Of a stretch of DNA of 64,000 nucleotides, positions 9,929-18,819 are shown piece by piece (position 1 is the stretch's first letter; every line of letters begins with the position of its first letter). Origin of the DNA: DASRIA01 sp963816975. GTDB lineage: Bacteria > Actinomycetota > Thermoleophilia > Solirubrobacterales > JBBDJG01. The DNA lies in the NCBI GenBank assembly GCA_963816975.1, contig CAWFMD010000006.1:558001-622000 (forward strand). The letters are read 5' to 3'. Below the pieces are notes generated by a model that worked only from the letters and a program-made list of their open reading frames with translations, searched no databases and was not told where the DNA came from. Both the position numbers and the translations under genes were made by a program.

Positions 9929-10768
9929 CTAAGGGGTCTCCCGCCGCAGTATCTCGATCAGCGCCGCGCGGCCCACCTCCAGTTGCTCCGCGGTCGGTTC
10001 GCGAGTCGCGAACAGCCGCTGCATCTCGTAGCCGGGCTTGCGAAACGCCTGCGCGAGGACGGTGTCGTGGTTGCGCTCCGACCAGGCGAACATCTCGACC
10101 GAGACCGCGACCCCCGCAAGCGTGACCGCAATGCCCGCCACGGGCCCACGGAGGCCGAGCACGGATCGCACCAGCACGTTGCCTGCCACCGTGGAGAGGA
10201 TCATCGGCGCGACCAGGTTGGACCCGCACCGGTCGTGCTCCTTGGCGACCAGCGCGGCATCGGTGTCCTGCTCGTAGCCCGCGATCGCCTTGTGCTCGAC
10301 ACCGTGGTAGGCGGCGAGTTGGGAGTCGCGCAGCGCGAACGCCGTGGGGACCATGCCAAGCGCGGCGATCAGCAACTCGTTGCTCGCAGCCCGGCTGCGC
10401 AGCCTGCGCGCTCCGGCGGTGATCAACGACGAGCCGACCATGGCGCCCAGGACCTTCACGTCCTCGAATGGAAGCTGCACCTCCGGCACGCGGCGCTTGA
10501 TCACCGGCAGCAGCGCGAAAGCCTCGCCCAGGCGGGCAATCCCGCGGATTCCCGGCAGGTCCGCGACAGGCCCGCGGAGGCGCGGCTTGCCGCCTGACTC
10601 GACCCGCAGGCCGCCGTCCCTGGCACGCAGCGCGACCGCCCAGTGGTCCGGCCCGTGCACCAGCAGGCCGTTGCGCAGCGCCATCCCGCCGAGCCTCACT
10701 TTCGTCGGAGGCGCCTCGGGTCCGGCGCCGTTCCCGGCGAAGACGTGGAGGTCGTCATGGTGCGTCAC
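9929..10768 (-). CDS. DUF1385 (YqhQ-like) membrane protein
   Basis: 279 residues. It opens with a short leader and then VRLGGMALRNGLLVHG, resembling the GGQAVMEGVMMR block of DUF1385, followed by hydrophobic segments, AYHGVEHKAIAGYE (the conserved HGAEH-type motif) and HDRCGSNLV (the family's HPRCGTSF-type block). DUF1385 proteins are polytopic membrane proteins of unknown function, often near prmC/prfA in Firmicutes; here it is divergent from rarA. Several family-invariant residues are shifted (ALRNGLL instead of VMEGVMM), so this is a diverged member. GTG at 10768 is the likely start; the frame remains open far upstream antisense to rarA, which is spurious. Confidence 0.75.
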   Translation of the reverse strand: MTHHDDLHVFAGNGAGPEAPPTKVRLGGMALRNGLLVHGPDHWAVALRARDGGLRVESGGKPRLRGPVADLPGIRGIARLGEAFALLPVIKRRVPEVQLPFEDVKVLGAMVGSSLITAGARRLRSRAASNELLIAALGMVPTAFALRDSQLAAYHGVEHKAIAGYEQDTDAALVAKEHDRCGSNLVAPMILSTVAGNVLVRSVLGLRGPVAGIAVTLAGVAVSVEMFAWSERNHDTVLAQAFRKPGYEMQRLFATREPTAEQLEVGRAALIEILRRETP

Positions 10769-10870
10769 CCGACCAATGCTACGTGAGCGCACCGGCCACC
10801 ACGGCGGCCGCCGCGACCGGCGTGACGCAGCCGGCAAGCAGGACGTCTGCCATTGGGGATACTGAGCGGG

Positions 10871-12214
10871 TTGGAGAAGCTGTTCGACACGGACGACAGC
10901 GCGCCCCGGCGGACGACCGTCCCGCCTGAGGACGAGCCGCTCGCGGCCCGGATGCGCCCGCGCGAGCTGGGCGAATTCATCGGGCAGGAGCATGTGCTCG
11001 GTCCCGGCTCGGCCCTGCGCACCGCGATCGAGACCGGCGCGCCACACTCGATGATCCTGTACGGCCCGCCCGGCACCGGTAAGACCACGCTGGCGCGCAT
11101 CGCGGCGGTGCACGCGGGGGCGGCATTCGAGGAGGCGAGCGCGGTGAACGCGGGCCGCGCCGAGGTGCGTGCGGTGATCGAGCGCGCGCAGGAGCGACGT
11201 CGTGCCTCCGGCACCGGGTCGTTGTTCTTCCTCGACGAGATCCATCGCTTCAACAAGGCTCAGCAGGACACGCTGCTGCCGGCCGTCGAGGAAGGCCTCG
11301 TGGTCCTGATCGGGGCCACCACGGAGAACCCGTACTTCGAGGTCAACTCGGCGCTGCTCTCCCGCTCCCAGATATACGAGCTGCGACCGCTTGCCCCAGA
11401 GCAGGTCGCGGGCTTGCTGCGGCGCGCGCTCGCGGATCCGGAGCGCGGCGTCCCGGACCCACCACCGGTGCCCGACGACGCGATCGAGTTCCTGGCGGTG
11501 CGCTCCGGCGGTGACGCGCGCGCCGCGTACAACGCGCTGGAGCTGGCGACCGACACCGCGCGGCGGCTGGATGAGCCCGTGACGGTCGAGCTCGCCGAGG
11601 ACGCGATGCAGAAGAAGGCGGTCCTCTACGACAAAGGGGGCGACAAGCACTACGACTACATCTCCGCGTGGATCAAGGCCACGCGGGGCTCGGATGTCGA
11701 TGCCTCCGTCTACTACCTCGCGGTCATGCTGGAGGGCGGGGAGGACCCGCGGTTCATCGCCCGTCGCATGATCGTGCTGGCCTCCGAGGACATCGGCAAC
11801 GCCGACCCGCGCGCGCTGGCGGTCGCCGTGGCCGCCGCTCACGCGGTCGAGCACGTCGGGCTGCCGGAGTGCGCCCTGAACCTCAGCCAGGCGGCTGCCT
11901 ATCTGGCACTCGCACCGAAATCCAACGCCAGCACCGCCGCGATCGCGCGGGCGCGCGCCGACGTGCGGCGGGAGGGGGCCGCGGACCCGCCCCCCTACCT
12001 GCAGGACGCACACTACCCCGGGGCCAAGCAGCTCGGTCGCGGACTCGGCTACGAGTACCCGCATGCGCTGCCGGAAGGGGTGTCCGCACAGTCGCTGATG
12101 CCCGAGGGAATGGGCGATCGGCGCTACTACGAGCCCACCGAGCGCGGATTCGAGGCAGAGCTGCGGGAACGGCTTGTCAGGATCCTGCGGAAACAGCGCA
12201 GATCGGCTGATTAG
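10871..12214 (+). CDS. rarA: replication-associated recombination protein A (AAA+ ATPase)
   Basis: 447 residues. MRPRELGEFIGQEHVLGPG, Walker A YGPPGTGKTTLA, Walker B FFLDEIHRFNKAQQD, the sensor TTENPYFEVNSALLSR and the C-terminal block ASEDIGNADPRAL identify RarA (MgsA/WRNIP1), a clamp-loader-like ATPase acting at stalled forks and gaps with SSB. The first possible start is TTG at 10853; TTG at 10871 (LEKLFDTDD) better matches the usual short acidic N-terminus. It is divergent from the DUF1385 gene. The C-terminal YPGAKQLGRGLGY, followed shortly by EYPHAL, corresponds to the conserved YLP-GYKYPHD region of the family in altered form. Confidence 0.93.
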   Translation: MEKLFDTDDSAPRRTTVPPEDEPLAARMRPRELGEFIGQEHVLGPGSALRTAIETGAPHSMILYGPPGTGKTTLARIAAVHAGAAFEEASAVNAGRAEVRAVIERAQERRRASGTGSLFFLDEIHRFNKAQQDTLLPAVEEGLVVLIGATTENPYFEVNSALLSRSQIYELRPLAPEQVAGLLRRALADPERGVPDPPPVPDDAIEFLAVRSGGDARAAYNALELATDTARRLDEPVTVELAEDAMQKKAVLYDKGGDKHYDYISAWIKATRGSDVDASVYYLAVMLEGGEDPRFIARRMIVLASEDIGNADPRALAVAVAAAHAVEHVGLPECALNLSQAAAYLALAPKSNASTAAIARARADVRREGAADPPPYLQDAHYPGAKQLGRGLGYEYPHALPEGVSAQSLMPEGMGDRRYYEPTERGFEAELRERLVRILRKQRRSAD

Positions 12215-12236
12215 GCACTAGGCTCAGAAAGAGCCG

Positions 12237-13727
12237 ATGCAACTCAGTCGTAGCAGGCAGGGATCGGCCACGCTTTCGCATTTTCGGGTGAGAGCAGCAC
12301 GCCTGGGTGTCCTCCTGGGTGCCTCGCTCTTTCTCGGATTGCTCGTGGCCGCGCCGGCAAACGCAGGGACCGCCTCCATCACCCAGCGGGGCGGTTTCAC
12401 CACGCTCGAATACAGCGCAGGCCTGGGCGAGGCGAACTCCGTCGAGATGATCGCCCACGCGGACGGCTCGTTCGCCGTTATAGATACCGCTCCGGTCACG
12501 GCCGGTGCAGGTTGCACGACCGCTGCAGGCGGGGCGACCTGTGCCGAGCCGAGCGCCACGGACCCGATCCGGGCGATCTACGTCGACCTGCGCGACCTTG
12601 ACGACACGGTCCACATCGATGCTTCCATTCGCTCGGAGCTGCTGGGCCGCACGGGAACCGACGAGCTCCGCGGCGGCGACGGCCCTGACATGATCAATGG
12701 AGGTCCCGGGCCTGACACGATCAACACGAGAGGCCTGGGCAAAGACACCGTGCAGTGCGACGACACCGATGCGGTGATCTCCGACCCGAACGACGTCGTC
12801 CCGGCAGGTTGTCCCAACGACGTGGCGCCCGTAGCCATCATCACGGGTGGTCCCAACGGCCCCACGAATGACACCACACCGATCTTCTCGTTCGCCTCGT
12901 CTGATCCTGACGTGACCGGCTTCGAGTGCATGATCGACGGGTACGACGCTGGCGACTTCACCTGCGACTCGGGCCGCCCGCAACCTGAGCTTCCAGATGG
13001 TCCCTATTTCTTCCGGGTACGAGCGCTGGACCACGCCCCAGGGGCGGGACCTTGGATTGGACAAACCTTCGACGTGGACACCAGGGCGCCCCAGGTGAAC
13101 GTGACCGGGCCGTTGGTGAGCACCACGGCGACACCGTCATACGGGATCTCGTCCAACGAGGACGTCGACTTCTCGTGCATGCTTGACGATGGTGCAGAGG
13201 CTCCATGCTCGTCGCCCTACACGACTCCGGTTCTGGCCAACGGGACTCACTTCCTCTTCGTGACGGCCACCGATCGGGCCGGCAACACCACCACGGCCGA
13301 CGTAGAGTTCACCGTCCGGGTCGGCACGCCGCCCGGCGCGAGCGGCGGCGCCCCCACCCCCGTGCAGCCGCGGCGCATCATCATCGAATCGCTGGTGCTG
13401 ATCTCCGGCCGCACCGTGAAGATGTCGCGCAAGGGCGTGGTGTCGATCAGGCTCCAGTGTGCCGGCAAGCTCAGGTGCAGGGGGCGCATGACCCTCACGA
13501 CGGCCGAGCCGGTCCGGCGCAAGAGCCGGAAGCTGACGCGCCTCGGGTCGAGGAGGTTCTCGATCGCGGCCAACAAGCGGAAAAACGTGAAGGTGCGCTT
13601 CTCCAAGCGCAAGCGCACTCTGGCCCAGCGACTGAAGCGCTTCAAGGCCAAGGTCGTGATCACCGAGGTCGACCAGCGCGGCAACCAGCGCATTTCGAGC
13701 CGCGTCTTTCCTCTGCGCGCTCGCTGA
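12237..13727 (+). CDS. secreted protein with RTX-like calcium repeats and Ig-like domains
   Basis: 496 residues; the function is not known. A signal peptide (hydrophobic about 24-41, ending PANA-G) shows export. Around residues 137-160 there is a glycine/aspartate-rich stretch (ELRGGDGPDMINGGPGPDTI) like hemolysin-type calcium-binding repeats. Two Ig-like modules follow (about 195-285 and 286-365; each with the FxFxSxDxDVxxFxCxxD pattern and a paired Cys), then a basic C-terminal domain of beta type (about 375-496) very rich in Lys/Arg. Such architectures are common for surface adhesins or cell-wall proteins of Thermoleophilia. A short GGCTC/GAGCC hairpin lies immediately before the ATG (12221-12235), which may affect translation. 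Confidence 0.8.
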   Translation: MQLSRSRQGSATLSHFRVRAARLGVLLGASLFLGLLVAAPANAGTASITQRGGFTTLEYSAGLGEANSVEMIAHADGSFAVIDTAPVTAGAGCTTAAGGATCAEPSATDPIRAIYVDLRDLDDTVHIDASIRSELLGRTGTDELRGGDGPDMINGGPGPDTINTRGLGKDTVQCDDTDAVISDPNDVVPAGCPNDVAPVAIITGGPNGPTNDTTPIFSFASSDPDVTGFECMIDGYDAGDFTCDSGRPQPELPDGPYFFRVRALDHAPGAGPWIGQTFDVDTRAPQVNVTGPLVSTTATPSYGISSNEDVDFSCMLDDGAEAPCSSPYTTPVLANGTHFLFVTATDRAGNTTTADVEFTVRVGTPPGASGGAPTPVQPRRIIIESLVLISGRTVKMSRKGVVSIRLQCAGKLRCRGRMTLTTAEPVRRKSRKLTRLGSRRFSIAANKRKNVKVRFSKRKRTLAQRLKRFKAKVVITEVDQRGNQRISSRVFPLRAR

Positions 13728-13734
13728 TCCCCGT

Positions 13735-13762
13735 CTGAACAGCGGGATGCCCGGAGTAGAAT
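13735..13762 (+). promoter_or_regulatory. possible sigma70-type promoter of the aldehyde dehydrogenase gene
   Basis: CTGAAC (13735-13740) and TAGAAT (13757-13762) are separated by 16 bases and resemble -35 and -10 elements. Transcription starting near 13769 would leave about 25 bases before the ATG at 13795 and would place the upstream ATG at 13747 outside the mRNA. Only the -10 match is good. Confidence 0.35.
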
Positions 13763-13794
13763 CGCGCGAGACCGCTGACGAGGAGGGCACCCGC

Positions 13795-15411
13795 ATGGCC
13801 GTTACGACGGGCACCGGCACCAGGGCTGACGTTCAGGGCAACGGCGCTACCCCGGGGCAACTCGACTCCTTCAACCCGGCGACCGGTGAGTTCGTGGGCT
13901 CGGTCCCCACCATCACTCCCGATCAGGTGCAGTCGATCGTGGACGACGTCGCGCGTGTCCAACCGTTGTGGGCACAGCTGTCGCTGCCGGACCGCGCGCG
14001 CTATCTGCGCCGTGCAGCGCAGGTGCTGCTCGACGGCTCCGACGAGATCGCGGAGCTGATCTCGCGCGAGCAGGGGAAGCCCCGGCTCGAGTCCTTCACG
14101 ATGGAACTGCTCCCGACGATCGACGCGCTGCACTGGTGCGCCGACAAAGGGCCGCGCATCCTCGGCGACGAGCCGATCCCCACGCCGCAGCTGATGCTCA
14201 AGCAGAAGAAGAACCGGTTCGTGTACGAGCCGATCGGTGTCGTCGGAGTGATCGCTCCCTGGAACTACCCGTGGTCGATTCCATTCGGCGAGGTCGCAAT
14301 CGCGCTGATGGCGGGGAACGGAGTCGTCCTGAAGCCGGCCTCGCTCACCCCGCTGATCGGACAGCGCATCCAGGAGGTGTTCGAGCGCGCCGGGTTCCCG
14401 GACGGGTTGATCCAGACTGTGCACGGCGGCGGAGCGGTGGGCCAGGCGCTCGTCGAGTCGTCGGCCGGAAAGATCTTCTTCACCGGGTCCGTCGAGGTGG
14501 GTCGCAGGGTGGGCGAGGAATGCGCCCGCCGGATGAAGGGATGCGTGCTCGAGCTCGGCGGAAAGGACCCGCAGATCGTGTGCTCCGACGCGCACCTCGC
14601 ACATGCCGTGTCGGGAGCCGTGTGGGGTGGGTTCTCGAATGCGGGGCAGACCTGCTCGGGAATCGAGCGCACGTATGTGCTGCGCGACGTGGCAGACCGG
14701 TTTGTCGAAGGCGTGGTGCGCGAGGCGAGCCGACTGCGTGTCGGCAACCCGCTGGACTGGAGCACGGAGATCGGACCGATGGTCTCGAAGGAGCAGTTCG
14801 ACGTGGTGATGGAGTTGGTGGACGACGCCGTGGCGGCCGGCGCCCAGGTCAGGTGCGGAGGGCCGTGTCAGGTCGAGGGCCTGTCCGGTCACTTCATCGC
14901 GCCGATCGTCCTGACGGGGGTCACGCACGACATGCGCATCATGCAAGAGGAGATCTTCGGCCCCGTCCTGCCGATCCTCACGGTGGAGACCGAGCAAGAG
15001 GCGCTCGACCTGGCGAACGACTCCGTGTTCGGGCTGGGCGCGTCGGTGTGGACACTCGACCGCGACAAGGGCGAACGCATCGCGCGGGAGATCCAGTCCG
15101 GCATGGTGTGGATCAACGACCACTCCTACTCACACGGAGCTTGCCAATGCTCCTGGGGCGGCGTGAAGGAGTCCGGCCTCGGCCGCTCCCACTCGAAGTT
15201 CGGGTTCTACGAGTGCGTGAACATCAAGCTCGTGTCATGGGAACCGTCACGCATGCGCGACACCTGGTGGCACCCGTATGACGAGGTGCTCGGCAAGGCG
15301 ATCCGCGCCTCCGCCCGGTTGCTGTACGGCCGCGACGGCCAACGCGCCGAGGCCCTGCGCAAAGGCGCGATACCTCTGGCACGGGTGCTCCGGCGCTCGC
15401 TGCGACGCTAG
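13795..15411 (+). CDS. NAD(P)-dependent aldehyde dehydrogenase with C-terminal extension
   Basis: 538 residues. Aldehyde dehydrogenase motifs: WNYPWSIPFGE, FTGSVEVGRRV (cofactor loop), ELGGKDPQIV with the base Glu, NAGQTCSGIER with catalytic Cys287, and EEIFGPVLPI. The core resembles broad succinate-semialdehyde/betaine-type dehydrogenases; the substrate cannot be set from sequence. Beyond the normal end (about 480) is an extension of roughly 50 residues, RMRDTWWHPYDEVL onward, aromatic then Arg-rich, seen in some long-chain or membrane-associated aldehyde dehydrogenases. ATG at 13795 follows GAGGAGGG at good distance and is chosen over an in-frame ATG at 13747. Confidence 0.88.
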   Translation: MAVTTGTGTRADVQGNGATPGQLDSFNPATGEFVGSVPTITPDQVQSIVDDVARVQPLWAQLSLPDRARYLRRAAQVLLDGSDEIAELISREQGKPRLESFTMELLPTIDALHWCADKGPRILGDEPIPTPQLMLKQKKNRFVYEPIGVVGVIAPWNYPWSIPFGEVAIALMAGNGVVLKPASLTPLIGQRIQEVFERAGFPDGLIQTVHGGGAVGQALVESSAGKIFFTGSVEVGRRVGEECARRMKGCVLELGGKDPQIVCSDAHLAHAVSGAVWGGFSNAGQTCSGIERTYVLRDVADRFVEGVVREASRLRVGNPLDWSTEIGPMVSKEQFDVVMELVDDAVAAGAQVRCGGPCQVEGLSGHFIAPIVLTGVTHDMRIMQEEIFGPVLPILTVETEQEALDLANDSVFGLGASVWTLDRDKGERIAREIQSGMVWINDHSYSHGACQCSWGGVKESGLGRSHSKFGFYECVNIKLVSWEPSRMRDTWWHPYDEVLGKAIRASARLLYGRDGQRAEALRKGAIPLARVLRRSLRR

Positions 15412-15480
15412 CTGGTGACCGTCCAACATGCGTCCGCTCAGTGTTAGCGAGCGCGCGGTCGACGGCAAAGCCAATGATCG

Positions 15481-16155
15481 ATGAAGCGATCGCACGCATT
15501 CGCCGCGCTGGCGGTAATAGCGTTGCTCTCTTTTTCGTTGCCCGCTCTCGGCGCCCCGTCTCCGATGCAGATCGCAAAACGAGCATTGAAGACCTCAAAG
15601 AAGTCCGAGAGGCGATCCAAGCGGGCGCTCAAGCTCGCGCGTCGTAACGGTGGGCAAGGTCAACGAGGTCCAGCCGGTCCAGCTGGTCCACCCGGGCCCG
15701 CGGGATCATCTGGAGCGACCGGCTCACCTGGATCGAACGGGTCTCCCGGTGCGAATGGCGCGGACGGGTCGGTGGGAGCAACCGGGCCGCCAGGCTCCAT
15801 TGGACCTACCGGTGCTACCGGGGCTAGTGGAACTGCCCGCGCGTATGCGGCGGTCAACGATGGAACCGACAACTACGTGGCTGCACGGACAAGCGGATTC
15901 ACCGGCTCGGTCGTCAAGCCTCCAGCGACGACCGGGATCTACTGCTTGACCATCGACGCGACATTGGGCATCGACCCCACGACGGTCGCTGCTGTCGCAT
16001 CCCCCGAGTTCGGGAACTCGGGGGACCATGGTGGCGCCGCTGAGGTACGAGGAGCCGGGGGCGGCTCGTGCACGAGCGACCAGTTTGCGGTGCATACATA
16101 CGATTCGGCAGGCGCCGCGTCGGACGAGGTCTCGTTCCATCTAATCGTGCCCTAG
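15481..16155 (+). CDS. secreted collagen-like repeat protein
   Basis: 224 residues: signal peptide (about 6-24, ending ALGA), a basic alpha-helical linker rich in Lys/Arg (25-56), a collagen-like Gly-X-Y region of about 20 triplets (roughly 57-118, for example GPAGPAGPPGPAG), and a C-terminal globular domain with a Cys pair (ICYL-type CLTI at about 160 and SCTS at about 198). Bacterial collagen-like proteins trimerise and are displayed at the surface; the C-terminal domain would be the trimerising or binding head. GC is a little lower than in its neighbours and there is a perfect palindrome inside the head domain. Function unknown. Confidence 0.85.
   Translation: MKRSHAFAALAVIALLSFSLPALGAPSPMQIAKRALKTSKKSERRSKRALKLARRNGGQGQRGPAGPAGPPGPAGSSGATGSPGSNGSPGANGADGSVGATGPPGSIGPTGATGASGTARAYAAVNDGTDNYVAARTSGFTGSVVKPPATTGIYCLTIDATLGIDPTTVAAVASPEFGNSGDHGGAAEVRGAGGGSCTSDQFAVHTYDSAGAASDEVSFHLIVP
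16001..16024. repeat. perfect 24-bp palindrome inside the collagen-like gene
   Basis: CCCCCGAGTTC and GAACTCGGGGG form 11-bp arms around a 2-base centre (GG). It codes for the SPEFGNSG segment. In RNA it would fold into a very stable hairpin; in DNA it could be a cruciform or a protein-binding site. No second copy was noticed in the window. Confidence 0.85.
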
Positions 16156-16209
16156 TCGCGCCAGAAACGCCCGAACCCCCAGCCGGAGCGGTGGTCGCCA
16201 CGCTTGGCT

Positions 16210-16245
16210 GAAGAGTTTTGGTTGCCATAGCCACCCAAACTCTTC
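16210..16245 (+). terminator. hairpin after the collagen-like gene, likely transcription terminator
   Basis: GAAGAGTTTTGGT and ACCCAAACTCTTC pair over 12 of 13 positions around a 10-base loop, 55 bases past the stop. There is no U-tract, as is common for actinobacterial terminators. The rest of the non-coding stretch 16156-16423 up to moaC shows no other clear element. Confidence 0.6.
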
Positions 16246-16423
16246 ATCGTCGGGCCAGGCGGTCCGTTTGGCGCTCTCCCGCCGCAGATCGCTGCGTCCT
16301 TCGTCCTGCTGCGGGGAGGAATCCCACTCGGCAGTCGCTGGCTGGGGTCGATTCGGCGTCGTGATCCGCCTGGGCGGACGTGGCGCGCGCGACCTCCCGG
16401 GCGCCACGCGTTACGTTTCTCTG

Positions 16424-16909
16424 ATGGCAACAGAGGGGCAGCTCAGCCATCTGGATTCGACCGGGCGTGCGCGCATGGTGGATGTGGGCGGCAAGCAGGA
16501 GAGCGATCGGCGGGCGCGGGCGCAGGCCACCGTGCGTATGAGCCCCGCCACCGCGGCGGTCGTCGAGCGGGGCAACGCGCCCAAGGGAGACGTGCTGGGC
16601 ACGGCGCGCATCGCCGGCATCCAGGCCGCCAAGCGTACGGACGAGCTGATCCCTCTGGCGCACCCGCTCCCGCTCTCATTCGTCGACGTCGAGGCTGCGA
16701 TCGATCCCACCAGCGGCACCATCACGTTCACCGCGGAGGCCCGCACCACTGCCCGGACCGGGGTCGAGATGGAGGCCCTCACGGCCTGCGCTGTGGCCGC
16801 ACTGACTGCCTACGACATGGTCAAGGGACTCGAGCGGGGAGTCGTGATCGAACAGGTCGCCCTGTTGCAGAAGACCGGTGGCAGGGAGGATTGGTCGCGG
16901 GATACGTAA
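16424..16909 (+). CDS. moaC: cyclic pyranopterin monophosphate synthase
   Basis: 161 residues, the normal MoaC length. Motifs: GRARMVDVGGKQESDRRA, KRTDELIPLAHPLPL (contains the conserved active-site His and Lys neighbourhood) and TGVEMEALTACAVAALTAYDM. It converts the MoaA product 3',8-cyclo-GTP to cyclic pyranopterin monophosphate in molybdenum cofactor synthesis. The ATG at 16424 is the family start although the frame is open from 16268. It is 13 bases ahead of mogA; moaA is not in this window. A molybdopterin oxidoreductase encoded at 45.8-48.1 kb is a likely client. Confidence 0.95.
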   Translation: MATEGQLSHLDSTGRARMVDVGGKQESDRRARAQATVRMSPATAAVVERGNAPKGDVLGTARIAGIQAAKRTDELIPLAHPLPLSFVDVEAAIDPTSGTITFTAEARTTARTGVEMEALTACAVAALTAYDMVKGLERGVVIEQVALLQKTGGREDWSRDT

Positions 16910-16922
16910 CCTGTGACTGCGG

Positions 16923-17414
16923 ATGCGCGCCGCGATCATCACCATCAGCACCTCCCTGAGTCGGGGGCAGGGAGTGGACGAGAGCGGCCCGGCGCTGGTC
17001 GAGCTGGCCCGCGGCCTGGGCGCGGAGATCGCGGCGACGGAGGTCGTCCCCGACGATTGCCCGAAGATCGAGTGGGCGCTGCGCCACTATGCGGACAGCG
17101 ACGGCTGCGACATCGTCCTGACCACCGGCGGCACCGGCTTCTCGCCCGACGACGTCACTCCTGAGGCGACGCGCGCGGTGATCGACCGGGAGGCGCCGGG
17201 AATCGCGGAGGCGATGCGCGCCGCCTCGCGCCCGCACACGTCCAACTGGATGCTCTCGCGTGCGATCGCCGGCATCCGCAAGCGCACGCTGATCGTCAAC
17301 TTCCCGGGGAGCCCCAAGAGCATCCGCCAGGTCGGCGAGGAGCTCGCAACCGCGTTGCCCCATGCCATCGCGCTCCTCAACCGCACCCCCACGGAACATT
17401 CGCATGGAGGTTGA
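16923..17414 (+). CDS. mogA: molybdopterin adenylyltransferase (MogA/MoaB family)
   Basis: 163 residues. The MoCF-binding signature is clear: DIVLTTGGTGFSPDDVTPEAT with downstream LIVNFPGSPKSIRQ. Family members adenylylate molybdopterin before molybdate insertion; MoaB and MogA cannot be cleanly separated from sequence by eye, though the ending with PGSP is typical of MogA. The start ATG lies 13 bases after the moaC stop, and the last 11 bases overlap the start of ccmA, so the molybdenum cofactor and cytochrome c genes are joined in one transcription unit. Confidence 0.88.
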   Translation: MRAAIITISTSLSRGQGVDESGPALVELARGLGAEIAATEVVPDDCPKIEWALRHYADSDGCDIVLTTGGTGFSPDDVTPEATRAVIDREAPGIAEAMRAASRPHTSNWMLSRAIAGIRKRTLIVNFPGSPKSIRQVGEELATALPHAIALLNRTPTEHSHGG

Positions 17415-18150
17415 GCAGGCCGAGCCGGCGGCTGCGCTCGATGCGGGCGCCAACGCGAGCGAGGCGGTCCTGCTCGACCACGCGGTACGCCGCTTCGGGG
17501 AGCGCGAGGCCCTGCGCTCCGTCACGATGCGGCTCGGGAAAGGGCAGACGCTTGCGGTGTTCGGCCCCAACGGCGCAGGCAAGACGACCCTCCTGCGAAT
17601 GCTGGCCACGCTGCTCGTCCCGCATGACGGGACAGTGCGGGTGCTCGGGTCGCAGCTTCCCCGCGACGCGCACCTCGTGCGGCCGCTCGTCGGATTTCTG
17701 TCGCACGCCCCGCTCCTGTATCGCGATCTGTCGGGGCGGGAGAACCTGACCTTCTATGCCCGGCTCTACGACGTGCCCGAACCGGCCGCCCGGATCACCC
17801 ACCTCCTCGACGTCACGGGAATGTCGCGGCGCGCGGACGAGCCGGTGGCGAGCCTCTCGCAGGGAATGGCGCAGCGCCTCGCGATCTGCCGGGCGGTGCT
17901 CCACGAGCCGCACCTGCTGCTGTTGGACGAGCCGCGTGCTCACCTCGACCCCGAGGCGACAGCCATGGTCGAGCACCTGATCGGAGCGCGCGGCGACACG
18001 ACGCGCGTGCTGGTCACCCACGACCTCGACCACGGTCTGGCCGAGGCGGACCGCGTGCTCGCGCTGCGCGACGGACACGTCGTCGCGGACGTCGCCGCGC
18101 ACCAGGTCACCGCCGCCGACCTGCGCGCCGTCTACGCGGGGTCGTCATGA
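17404..18150 (+). CDS. ccmA: heme exporter ABC ATPase CcmA
   Basis: 248 residues. Walker A FGPNGAGKTTLLRM, an ABC signature in the form SLSQGMAQR, Walker B HLLLLDEPRAHLDPEA and the H-loop VTHDLDHGLAEADR. The position directly ahead of CcmB and CcmC identifies it as the ATPase of the CcmABCD complex, which drives release of holo-CcmE after heme loading for cytochrome c maturation. Signature LSQGM replaces the usual LSxGQ, common in CcmA. The ATG at 17404 overlaps mogA by 11 bases; an N-terminal leader of about 20 residues precedes the domain. Confidence 0.9.
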   Translation: MEVEQAEPAAALDAGANASEAVLLDHAVRRFGEREALRSVTMRLGKGQTLAVFGPNGAGKTTLLRMLATLLVPHDGTVRVLGSQLPRDAHLVRPLVGFLSHAPLLYRDLSGRENLTFYARLYDVPEPAARITHLLDVTGMSRRADEPVASLSQGMAQRLAICRAVLHEPHLLLLDEPRAHLDPEATAMVEHLIGARGDTTRVLVTHDLDHGLAEADRVLALRDGHVVADVAAHQVTAADLRAVYAGSS

Positions 18151-18818
18151 GAGCCGTCGCCACCATCCTGCGCAAGGACCTGGTCGTGGAGCTGCGGACC
18201 AAGGAATCGGTGCCTTCCATGGCCCTGTTCGCCGTCACCACGTTCGTGATCTTCCATTTCGGGCTCGACCGCGACCGCCTCGAGGGCGAACTGGCGGCCG
18301 GGGTGTTGTGGGTGACCTTGCTGTTCGCGGCGATCCTCGGCATCAACCGGCTGTTCGTCGCGGAGCGCGAGCAGGGCGGCTTCGACGGCATCCTGATGGC
18401 GCCGATCGAGCGGACGTCGCTGCTCATCGCCAAGGCCGGCGCGCTCTTTGCCTACCTCCTGGCGTTGGAGCTGATCGCGCTTCCCGTGTTCGCCCTGTTC
18501 TTCCTGGGCGACGGTTTCTGGGAGGCCCTGCCCAGGTTGCTCGCGGTCGCCGTGCTCGCCGACCTCGGCCTCGCCGTCGTGGGCGCGCTGCTCGCGTCGA
18601 TCGCGGTCCACACGCGGGCTCGCGATCTGCTCCTGCCCCTGCTGCTGCTGCCATTGGCGGTTCCGGTGATGATCGGCGCTGCCGCCGCCACCAAGCCGCT
18701 CCTGTCGAACCCCCTCGACACCTCGGGTCTGGGTAAATGGCTGGCTGTCCTGGCCCTCTATGATCTGATCTTCGGGTTGCTCGCATACGCGGTATTCGAT
18801 TTCCTCATGGAGGATTGA
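18147..18818 (+). CDS. ccmB: heme exporter membrane protein CcmB
   Basis: 223 residues, six predicted hydrophobic segments, beginning RAVATILRKDLVVELRTKES as in CcmB proteins, with EREQGGFDGILMAPI in the first cytosolic loop and LLLLPLAVPVMI in the last third. Membrane partner of CcmA in heme handling for cytochrome c biogenesis. Start ATG overlaps the ccmA stop (ATGA, 18147-18150). The 3' end contains GGAGG (18809-18813), which forms the ribosome binding site for ccmC. Confidence 0.93.
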   Translation: MRAVATILRKDLVVELRTKESVPSMALFAVTTFVIFHFGLDRDRLEGELAAGVLWVTLLFAAILGINRLFVAEREQGGFDGILMAPIERTSLLIAKAGALFAYLLALELIALPVFALFFLGDGFWEALPRLLAVAVLADLGLAVVGALLASIAVHTRARDLLLPLLLLPLAVPVMIGAAAATKPLLSNPLDTSGLGKWLAVLALYDLIFGLLAYAVFDFLMED

Positions 18819-18819
18819 C

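Noticed and set aside
10769..12064. Upstream extension of the DUF1385 frame antisense to rarA
   Set aside because: No homology to DUF1385 in the extension; GTG 10768 gives the family start.
15640..15840. Collagen-like Gly-X-Y repeats considered as a phage tail fibre
   Set aside because: Signal peptide and absence of phage genes nearby argue for a host surface protein.
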